A stretch of 64,000 nt of DNA from a virus. The DNA is taken from the IMG/VR virus record IMGVR_UViG_3300028569_000028, positions 16,012-80,011 of that record; one strand, given 5' to 3'. The position numbers and the translations under genes were made by a program. This document shows, piece by piece, positions 15,522-21,680 of this stretch (its first letter is position 1; each line of letters starts with the position of its first letter). Under the pieces are notes generated by a model. The model was given only the letters and a program-made list of their open reading frames with translations. It was not told the origin of the DNA and did not search any database.

Positions 15522-15926
15522 ATGACAAAAGATAAAGGTATTCGAGTTTCTGTAGAGCAGATAATTAACAGCGATTCTTTAAACGCCTCCAATTCTGACT
15601 GGATAACTCCTAAAAAAGCAACCCTACTATCTGGAAATGCTGGTACTTTAGTTGAAGCTGAAGAAGGCGGGATGTATCTGATTCCAATGGGTTTATGGTT
15701 TAGAAGTGATTTATATAATAAAGGACTACCTCAGGTTAGTGAGTTTAATAAACTTCAGGATTTAGGGCTTACTATTATAAAAGACAAGATTGTAAGGCAT
15801 GAAGCAAAAACAGAACAAAAAGAAGTGAGTGATAATGGACAAGCGATTCGAAGCCAAGATAATGTCAGCTCTAAGAAAGTTAACAAAACAATGGCCACCA
15901 ATATTAAAAGCGAAACGAAAGACTAA
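15522..15926 (+). CDS. Hypothetical protein
   Basis: 134 aa. First 90 residues appear folded (GIRVSVEQIINS, GGMYLIPMGLWFRSDLY); the last 45 are polar and low-complexity and overlap the next gene by about 90 bases. AGAGG lies before the ATG. The large overlap suggests the 3' part may have been extended when the HNH gene was inserted. Confidence 0.5.
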   Translation: MTKDKGIRVSVEQIINSDSLNASNSDWITPKKATLLSGNAGTLVEAEEGGMYLIPMGLWFRSDLYNKGLPQVSEFNKLQDLGLTIIKDKIVRHEAKTEQKEVSDNGQAIRSQDNVSSKKVNKTMATNIKSETKD

Positions 15927-16230
15927 AGTAGGTCCAGAGCTTCATAAATGTCCTTTGTGTGAGCAATTGGTTTATACTGGCAAAAGAGCTATTGAAGTAA
16001 TTCAAATCGACCATCCTAGTGTCATTGCTGGACGTATGGACGTAGACCATCGAATTCCAATCATAGAGATTCAAGAATCTGGAAAAGAAAAAGATTGGAA
16101 CTCTATAATATCTAGGATGTTTTGTGAAGAAGATAATTTGCAATCGATTTGTTCTAAATGTCACCTAGAAAAGACAAAAAAAGAAAGAACAGAGAGAGCT
16201 TTAGCGAGGAAGAATGGTACAAAAAGATAA
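15835..16230 (+). CDS. HNH endonuclease
   Basis: 131 aa from ATG 15835 (a GTG two codons earlier is possible). Zinc pair C-P-L-C-E-Q near residue 40, D-V-D-H-R-I-P about 71-77 (the H of HNH), N-L-Q-S-I-C-S-K-C-H-L near 115. This is the compact phage HNH fold. It lies side by side with a GIY-YIG gene, making a double insertion of mobile endonucleases. Confidence 0.75.
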   Translation: MDKRFEAKIMSALRKLTKQWPPILKAKRKTKVGPELHKCPLCEQLVYTGKRAIEVIQIDHPSVIAGRMDVDHRIPIIEIQESGKEKDWNSIISRMFCEEDNLQSICSKCHLEKTKKERTERALARKNGTKR

Positions 16231-16972
16231 GATTTATATAGTATACTGCACTACAAATATTATTAATAATAAGAAATACATTGGAGTTCATGGATGTTTT
16301 AGTTTAACGGATGGATATATTGGAAGCGGTTATGCTTTAAAAGAGGCTATTAAAAAGTATGGTAAAGATAGTTTTTCTAGAGAGGTTTTATTTACATTTA
16401 AAACAGAGGAAGAAGCTTATAAGAAAGAGCAGGAGCTAGTTGGGGTTGATAAAGTAAATAATATTGACTATTATAATATGTCAGTCGGTGGTAGAGTTCC
16501 TAAAAATATTTCACAAGAATCTAAAGATAAATGGATAAGTAAACTTAAAGGAAGAAAAAGCAAATCAAAACTAAAAATAAAAGTTAAGGCTACTCATATT
16601 AGAACGTTAGAAGTCAGAGAGTTTGATTCTATTTTAGAATGCTCTCGGGTTTTAAATTTATCATATTCTGCAATTTTAAAAGTATGTAAACGTCGATATG
16701 GAATGACTCATTGTAGAGAATGGACATTTGAAACAAGTAAATATGGAAAGTCCCTACCTGTAAAAAATAAAGATACTTTGGGTATAGATATCCAGCGTGG
16801 TAAGTATGTAGCTAGTTTTGGAAAGAAAGTATTAGGGAGATATAATACGATTGAAGATTCAGTGGAGTCTCAATTAAACTTCGTTAAATCATTCAATCCT
16901 AAAAATAAAGCTCAAAGTTCTTTAAAAAAGAAATATGAAATGTACTTAAGCTCCTTTCCAAAGAGAAGCTAA
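16214..16972 (+). CDS. GIY-YIG homing endonuclease (Seg-like)
   Basis: 252 aa. The GIY-YIG core is at the N-terminus: I-Y-I-V-Y-C-T-T-N then K-K-Y-I-G-V-H-G, followed by I-G-S-G-Y-A and a glutamate in E-Q-E-L-V-G. A NUMOD-like DNA-binding section follows (FDSILECSRVLNLSYSAILKV), and a basic C-terminal part. Overlaps the HNH gene by 17 bases. Such genes promote their own spread between related phages. Confidence 0.8.
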   Translation: MVQKDKIYIVYCTTNIINNKKYIGVHGCFSLTDGYIGSGYALKEAIKKYGKDSFSREVLFTFKTEEEAYKKEQELVGVDKVNNIDYYNMSVGGRVPKNISQESKDKWISKLKGRKSKSKLKIKVKATHIRTLEVREFDSILECSRVLNLSYSAILKVCKRRYGMTHCREWTFETSKYGKSLPVKNKDTLGIDIQRGKYVASFGKKVLGRYNTIEDSVESQLNFVKSFNPKNKAQSSLKKKYEMYLSSFPKRS

Positions 16973-17020
16973 GTTCTTGGAAAGAGGTGGATTTGCCACT
17001 GGAGTAGTATTAATTGGAGA

Positions 17021-17065
17021 CTGTAAGAAATAATTATTGTTTTTTCTTACGGAGTTTGGTATAGT
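17021..17065 (+). promoter_or_regulatory. Sigma70-like promoter overlapped by a dyad
   Basis: TTGTTT at 17037-17042, 17-base spacer, TATAGT at 17060-17065 with TGG directly before it (extended -10). A 10-bp dyad, CTGTAAGAAA (17021-17030) with TTTCTTACGG (17043-17052), overlaps the -35 element. It could be an operator or an RNA hairpin from upstream transcripts; there is no U tract after it. The non-coding span 16973-17109 holds nothing else that I can see. Confidence 0.6.
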
Positions 17066-17109
17066 ATTATTACAAACAATAGCGTTTGTTTATTTTTATT
17101 GGAGTTTTC

Positions 17110-17880
17110 ATGAATAAGGTTTTACTAATTCTATTATGTATTTGTTCTACAGCTATAGCTAAAAATGACGATATTACGCTAACGGAAGATAATTTTGTTT
17201 CATTCAATCGACAAGTTAGCGATGAGTATACTTCTAAGAAAACTCTTGAGATTATTAAAAAAGCTAAAAAGGGAATTCCTCTATATTTAGTACTTGATAC
17301 TCCGGGCGGATCGGTAAGTGCAGGATTAGCCTTTATTGATGCTGTTAAGAGTTTAAAAGTTCCCGTACACACCATTACAATCTTTGCTGCTTCTATGGGA
17401 TACCAAATGGTACAGGAACTCGGAACTCGATACATTACATCATCTGGAACTCTTATGAGTCATAGAGGTGCGGTTGGAGGTTTATCTGGGCAAGTGCCGG
17501 GAGAGCTTAATTCTCGACTAAACCATATCCAGTCCATTCTAAATGGAATGTCTACCAGAGCTGCTGCTAGAGTTGGTATGAGTAAGAAAGCTTATGACGA
17601 TGCTATCGTTAATGAATTGTGGGTTTCTGGGGAAGAGGCTGTTGCTTCAAAACATGCTGATAAGCTAGTAAGTATTCAGTGTGAAAAATCTTTAACTGAT
17701 GGAACCTATACTGAAGAAATGTTTACCATCTTTGGTAAAGTAACAATTGTATTTTCTAAATGTCCTTTGATTTCATCTCCTATTAGTTTTTCTTTTGGAA
17801 AAGAAGTAAAATCTGAAGATATGAAAAAAGTAAAAAGAGTCATTGAATTAAAGAAGAAGAATATTAATTTGACTTTTTAA
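17110..17880 (+). CDS. Exported Clp-fold serine peptidase (SDH/ClpP-like)
   Basis: 256 aa from the ATG at 17110 (TTGGAG six bases upstream). Residues 1-17 form a signal peptide with an A-I-A cleavage site. The mature part has D-T-P-G-G-S-V-S-A-G (65-72), nucleophile Ser95 in A-A-S-M-G-Y, and His118 in M-S-H-R-G, as in ClpP and SppA; the position of the ClpP aspartate appears to be Glu in N-E-L-W-V-S. The presence of a signal peptide argues for action in the periplasm, so it is unlikely to be the partner of the ClpX-like gene 1 kb downstream. First gene of a promoter-led unit. Confidence 0.75.
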   Translation: MNKVLLILLCICSTAIAKNDDITLTEDNFVSFNRQVSDEYTSKKTLEIIKKAKKGIPLYLVLDTPGGSVSAGLAFIDAVKSLKVPVHTITIFAASMGYQMVQELGTRYITSSGTLMSHRGAVGGLSGQVPGELNSRLNHIQSILNGMSTRAAARVGMSKKAYDDAIVNELWVSGEEAVASKHADKLVSIQCEKSLTDGTYTEEMFTIFGKVTIVFSKCPLISSPISFSFGKEVKSEDMKKVKRVIELKKKNINLTF

Positions 17881-17887
17881 GGAATAT

Positions 17888-18274
17888 ATGGGAAAGTCTA
17901 TTGAAGAACTGTTGAAACTTATTGAACAAAAGCCTAAGAATGCAAAGAAGGCTAGAGAAGATAATAAGGATGTACTTGAGTTTATTAAAGAATTTGGAGT
18001 AGAGTCAGGTACACAATCAGTTCCCAATTACTTAATTTTTTATATTTATAGATCAATCTGGAGAGCTGACCAACCAAAAAGAAAGGCTAAGAAAATAACT
18101 TTCTTCCAGACTTTTAGTAAGCACTTTCCAGATTATCGAAAAAATAACCAGCGTTTCTATATGTTAAAAGAAGAATTATTTGATGTTAATGAGGAGCTGC
18201 TAACTGCTGCAAAACAATATGATAAACAATACTGGCAAAATAAAAAAACACAGAAAAAAGTTCCAACACCTTAG
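17888..18274 (+). CDS. Hypothetical protein
   Basis: 128 aa, basic, with an N-terminal helix (IEELLKLIEQKPKNAKKA) and a C-terminal Gln/Lys-rich tail. Starts seven bases after the peptidase stop with AAGGAAT. Not recognised. Confidence 0.55.
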   Translation: MGKSIEELLKLIEQKPKNAKKAREDNKDVLEFIKEFGVESGTQSVPNYLIFYIYRSIWRADQPKRKAKKITFFQTFSKHFPDYRKNNQRFYMLKEELFDVNEELLTAAKQYDKQYWQNKKTQKKVPTP

Positions 18275-18290
18275 AAAAAATGGAGCTAGA

Positions 18291-18773
18291 GTGCATAGAC
18301 AAGATTTTATAGAATCTACTTATATTCACGGAATTGTCAATGTTAATGGAGAGCAAGTAATTCGCCCTCTAAACATAGAAGAAAGACAGTTCTTGGATGA
18401 CTACTATAAAGAATTTGTTCATGGCACTTTTGTAACGGATAAAGAATCTACTAAGCTTTTTAAAATAGCTAAGAAACTTTCTAAAAAACCAGACAATGTG
18501 AAATTTTTTGAAGATAACGGTTTTTACCCAGAAGAAGTTGAACGAGCAGTAAACTCCTTTAATGAGAAGAGTAAGCGTCTTGGAAATATGGCTTGTGACT
18601 TTTGGCAACAACGAGACATAAACTCAGATGATTATAAGCGTAGGTTTGATATACAGAACAATGCTTCTAAAGGATTGCAGTTGGAATCTTTTGAGGATAT
18701 CCAGTATATATCTAATGTAGATGATTTTGTAGATACAATTATTGAAGACCTAATTACGGAAAGCGAGGAATAA
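18291..18773 (+). CDS. Hypothetical protein, 160 aa
   Basis: GTG at 18291 follows TGGAG at five bases and lies just past the previous stop; the same frame is open back to ATG 18219, which would overlap the previous gene by 56 bases. The protein is charged with a long acidic C-terminus (DTIIEDLITESEE). It has I-N-G-E-Q-V-I-R-P-L-N-I-E-E-R-Q-F-L type structure but no recognised motif. It precedes the ClpX-like gene and could be an adaptor or substrate; this is context only. Confidence 0.55.
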   Translation: MHRQDFIESTYIHGIVNVNGEQVIRPLNIEERQFLDDYYKEFVHGTFVTDKESTKLFKIAKKLSKKPDNVKFFEDNGFYPEEVERAVNSFNEKSKRLGNMACDFWQQRDINSDDYKRRFDIQNNASKGLQLESFEDIQYISNVDDFVDTIIEDLITESEE

Positions 18774-18964
18774 TGTCTAAAACTGTAGTTATTAAAAAAG
18801 ACGAAGAAACACAAGAACACTATTTTGATATGAAAGACTTGGAAGATTTGTTTGAAGATCCATCATTAATCGACCAATACTCTATGGAGTTGCGAGATGA
18901 TGGTTCTATACTTCTTGAGTTTTTTGACAAAGACAATAACAAAATTTTACCAAATAAAGTATGA
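18773..18964 (+). CDS. Small acidic protein
   Basis: 63 aa, strongly acidic (KDLEDLFEDPSLID), starting at the last base of the previous stop and overlapping the ClpX-like gene by four bases (ATGA). Unknown. The tight coupling to the ATPase gene suggests a shared role. Confidence 0.55.
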   Translation: MSKTVVIKKDEETQEHYFDMKDLEDLFEDPSLIDQYSMELRDDGSILLEFFDKDNNKILPNKV

Positions 18965-19887
18965 AAACTCCTGAACAAATAAAGTTGGAACTAGACGAAT
19001 ACGTTATTGGACATGAAAAAACCAAGCGTTCTATGTCAGTTGCGGCTTATAATCACTTTAAGAGAATGGCTGGAAGTAACATTAAAAAAAGTAATGTACT
19101 TTTAATGGGACCGACTGGATGCGGAAAAACATACATGGTTTCTATTCTAGCTAAAATTCTAGGAGTTAACTTTCTTACAAGCGACGCTACTCAATTTACC
19201 TCATCTGGATATCAAGGTAGGAGCGTCGAGGAGTTAATCACAGACATCATTGGTGTTTGTGAGGATGATGAAAAGAAAGCTAGTAAAGCTATTATATACA
19301 TTGATGAAATTGATAAGCTTAGAAAAAAAGACTCCGCTGGTTCTGGTCCAGATGTTAACGGTCTTGGAGTTCAACAATCACTACTAAAACTTTTGGAAGG
19401 GAGTGATGTACCTTATATTTCTAAATATTCTCAAAATGGAGAATATGATAAAAAGATGAATACTAAAGATATTATGTTTATATGTTCTGGAGCTTTTGTT
19501 GGTCTTGAATCAACTTCAATACCGCATCTAATTGATTTTGGAATGATCCCAGAGTTTTTAGGAAGATTTTCTGTAATTACCCAACTTCAAGAGCTTAAGT
19601 TTGATGATTATAAAAAAATCCTTAAAGACTCTAAAGGTTCGATTCTAAATTCATTTCGTGAGTGGTTTTCAAGTGAAAAAATTGAGCTTGTGGTCGATGA
19701 CAGTGCTCTTAATATCATTGCACAAAAAGCCATTGAAAAAGGTCTTGGAGCTAGAGGATTACACAGCGTTCTTGACGAAGCTTTATTAAATGCTCAATTT
19801 GAAGCCCCTAGTTTGACTAACAAGCCAAAACAATTTATACTTGACGCTAGTGTTGTAATGACAGGAAAATCTAAATGGGTTTACTAA
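18961..19887 (+). CDS. Reduced ClpX-like AAA+ unfoldase
   Basis: 308 aa. Walker A G-P-T-G-C-G-K-T (50-57), pore loop G-Y-Q-G (83-86, GYVG in ClpX), Walker B I-I-Y-I-D-E-I-D (111-118), the ClpX-specific S-G-A-F-V-G-L and G-M-I-P-E-F-L-G-R-F, and sensor 2 G-L-G-A-R-G-L (261-267). It lacks the N-terminal zinc domain. Only 14 residues separate GAF (177-179) from GMIPEF (194-199), where cellular ClpX has some 45-50, including the IGF loop that docks ClpP. The RKH loop position reads S-K-Y. So it should unfold or remodel proteins without ClpP. Good AAA+ assignment; independence from ClpP is inference. Confidence 0.85.
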   Translation: MKTPEQIKLELDEYVIGHEKTKRSMSVAAYNHFKRMAGSNIKKSNVLLMGPTGCGKTYMVSILAKILGVNFLTSDATQFTSSGYQGRSVEELITDIIGVCEDDEKKASKAIIYIDEIDKLRKKDSAGSGPDVNGLGVQQSLLKLLEGSDVPYISKYSQNGEYDKKMNTKDIMFICSGAFVGLESTSIPHLIDFGMIPEFLGRFSVITQLQELKFDDYKKILKDSKGSILNSFREWFSSEKIELVVDDSALNIIAQKAIEKGLGARGLHSVLDEALLNAQFEAPSLTNKPKQFILDASVVMTGKSKWVY

Positions 19888-19897
19888 AAGGAAGATT

Positions 19898-20158
19898 ATG
19901 AGCTATAGCATTGATGGAAAAATTGCAAATCAAAGTACAGTCTTAAGATTATCTGGAAAAGTATCCTGTGCTAAATGTTGTAAGAGTATTAAAGCTCCGG
20001 AATTAGCTATAGTAAATAATTCTGCAACGAAACAAATATTTGACTGTGCTAGTTACATTGGAACAGAGCATTTCGTTTATGAGAGTAAAAGTGGCACAGC
20101 TGTTATTTATTGCTCAGAATATTGCAGAAACAAGCACAATCATAGATTTAACAAATGA
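19898..20158 (+). CDS. Small zinc-ribbon protein
   Basis: 86 aa. Ligands C-A-K-C-C-K (24-28) and Y-C-S-E-Y-C (71-75) enclose a beta-type middle, so one treble-clef-like zinc site is likely. AAAGGAAG before the ATG. ATGA overlap with the next gene. Confidence 0.6.
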   Translation: MSYSIDGKIANQSTVLRLSGKVSCAKCCKSIKAPELAIVNNSATKQIFDCASYIGTEHFVYESKSGTAVIYCSEYCRNKHNHRFNK

Positions 20159-20346
20159 AAAGAAGTGAGATGATTGACATTCTTAATAATGCTATCAACT
20201 CTAATCTCTACCAAGATTACTATTTTAGCGAAGATATGCTGGAAGAAGTCTTGCTTGCAATAGAAGAAGCGGGAATGTTGCCTCCAAGGTGTGAACTTAT
20301 TAAATTAGGCATATCGGATAATGCTTGGGAGCCTGAGAGTGAATAA
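20155..20346 (+). CDS. Small acidic protein
   Basis: 63 aa, starting within the stop of the previous gene. Helical and acidic (EDMLEEVLLAIEEAGMLPP). Unknown function. Confidence 0.55.
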   Translation: MKRSEMIDILNNAINSNLYQDYYFSEDMLEEVLLAIEEAGMLPPRCELIKLGISDNAWEPESE

Positions 20347-20890
20347 CGCTAATCTACCCCCTATTCGGGTTTATGTCTGGGACTATTTCCTTTTTGACTG
20401 CGACTCTAATAAAGAAGGCAAAACTGGTGGACATTTAGTGTCTGTCCGAGCAAGACAGAATCAAGCCCTTCAATTTAACGTCATTTTGGACACAGGTGCT
20501 CTTTTCACTGGACTTCCTGCCCATGCTATTACCTTTAGAGAAGACCTAAGTAATGGCAAATTAGAGCTTCCTGATGCTCAGATGTGGGACTGTATTAGCG
20601 ATGACGTAGAAGTGTTCTGTATGGAAAGTTTACGATATGCTGAATGCGAAGTTCGTCCCAGTATAATTGGAGCAAAATTAGGTACTTATCTTTTCACAGT
20701 TGATTTTGTTGGGGGAGGCTATTCTAGGCATCCCACTCACTGGAAAATGCTTCATGCTGTTCAGACTTTGGATGGCTATTTTATGCTGTATCCGCAATAT
20801 AGAATTACTTTCTTGGATAAAGCTTTGTATGAAGATAAAGAACTTCCGCAGTATAAAGCAAATTCAAAACATTGGATTGTGGGTTCATGA
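20339..20890 (+). CDS. Hypothetical protein, 183 aa
   Basis: GTG at 20339 has GGGAG seven bases upstream; an ATG at 20321 in the same frame lacks a ribosome site. The product is beta-rich with L-P-P-I-R-V-Y-V-W-D at the start and F-N-V-I-L-D-T-G-A-L-F about residue 50. D-T-G-A recalls retropepsin-like proteases, but the rest of the fold cannot be confirmed, so I do not assign an activity. Overlaps both neighbours. Confidence 0.55.
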   Translation: MNNANLPPIRVYVWDYFLFDCDSNKEGKTGGHLVSVRARQNQALQFNVILDTGALFTGLPAHAITFREDLSNGKLELPDAQMWDCISDDVEVFCMESLRYAECEVRPSIIGAKLGTYLFTVDFVGGGYSRHPTHWKMLHAVQTLDGYFMLYPQYRITFLDKALYEDKELPQYKANSKHWIVGS

Positions 20891-21045
20891 AAGACTTTAC
20901 TTGGGGAACTTTAATTTGTTGCTTATTTTTAGCTTTTATGTTAGGGTTTTTAGCATGTCACAAGCTTTATAGTGGGCTTGAGGAGGAAAGTGATGCTAAC
21001 TACGATTTTACTAGGCGGATTGACTCATCACTTTCTAGGAAGTAG
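20887..21045 (+). CDS. Small membrane protein overlapping next gene
   Basis: 52 aa, ATGA overlap with the gene before. Hydrophobic residues 7-24 (GTLICCLFLAFMLGFLAC) then an acidic and basic tail. The last 53 bases are shared with the following gene in another frame, an arrangement reminiscent of nested spanin genes, but the motifs are not strong enough to claim that. Confidence 0.5.
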   Translation: MKDFTWGTLICCLFLAFMLGFLACHKLYSGLEEESDANYDFTRRIDSSLSRK

Positions 21046-21400
21046 CCTTCCATATTGCAATAGAGTTAATAACTTTGGATCAATTGTAAATCCATATGCT
21101 GTTGTAATGAAGGGTATAGAAGATCTAAAAGCTGGATTTATTTTAGGCACAGACTCAGCTTGTGGTACAATTGTAGGTCCAGTTTCTAGTTTTAAGCTTA
21201 GCGATAACGTAGATTTTATTGCCGGAGCTTACAATACAAACTTTAGGGAATTTAATAAGTTAGGAATTAAACCGTCTAATATAGTAGGACTAACTCCAAT
21301 GATTGGAATAAATTACAAAGTTAAGCTTACTAAAAGCATAAGTTTGGATAACATCATTTCTTTTGGAATAGTTTCACACGCAGTAAGTTTCAGCTTCTAG
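20993..21400 (+). CDS. Putative outer-membrane-like beta protein
   Basis: 135 aa from ATG 20993 with GAGGAGG upstream. Short hydrophobic start, then alternating beta strands (FKLSDNVDFIAGAYNTNF, GINYKVKLTKSISLDNI) and a terminal V-S-F-S-F; an aromatic last residue is typical of outer-membrane barrels. Last + strand gene of the left block; its TAG lies inside the overlap with the convergent - strand gene. Role unknown, possibly cell-surface modification or lysis. Confidence 0.55.
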   Translation: MLTTILLGGLTHHFLGSSLPYCNRVNNFGSIVNPYAVVMKGIEDLKAGFILGTDSACGTIVGPVSSFKLSDNVDFIAGAYNTNFREFNKLGIKPSNIVGLTPMIGINYKVKLTKSISLDNIISFGIVSHAVSFSF

Positions 21401-21666
21401 AAAAACATCTTAGCTACGCCAAAAATGAACATAGCAGCTGAAGATAAAGCTCCAATAACTTTAAGACTTGCATCCATTAAAGCGATATGCTTTTTAACTG
21501 GAACCATTTCTTGGCGAATAAGTTCAATATTTTCTTCTGCCAAGGATGTACGGTAAATGTGATGTTCTAAGTCTTTTGCCTGTCTAGCAAGGGTGACGTC
21601 AATACTGGAGAGTTTTTCATCAACTTTGTCTAACTTCTCTTCAATCTTTGTAAGCTGCTCTTTCAT
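21397..21666 (-). CDS. Coiled-coil protein with C-terminal membrane anchor
   Basis: 89 aa, the last gene of the late block. Residues 1-65 form a coiled coil (KIEEKLDKVDEKLSSIDV), residues 69-86 a membrane segment (VIGALSSAAMFIFGVAK). This is the layout of XhlA-type hemolysin-like lysis proteins or other membrane-tethered phage factors. Stop codons of this gene and the opposing + gene overlap (CTAG at 21397-21400). Confidence 0.6.
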   Translation of the reverse strand: MKEQLTKIEEKLDKVDEKLSSIDVTLARQAKDLEHHIYRTSLAEENIELIRQEMVPVKKHIALMDASLKVIGALSSAAMFIFGVAKMFF

Positions 21667-21680
21667 GACATTCCCTTTTT

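Noticed and set aside
15185-19640. GGTTCGA stretches as tRNA T-arms
   Set aside because: They are within coding genes and no acceptor or anticodon stems can be drawn around them.
17110-19887. A complete phage ClpXP protease
   Set aside because: The peptidase has a signal peptide and the ATPase lacks the ClpP-docking loop, so a ClpXP complex is not supported.
20339-20890. Retropepsin-like aspartic protease from the D-T-G-A motif
   Set aside because: Only one short motif fits; no second conserved region could be recognised, so it is left as hypothetical.
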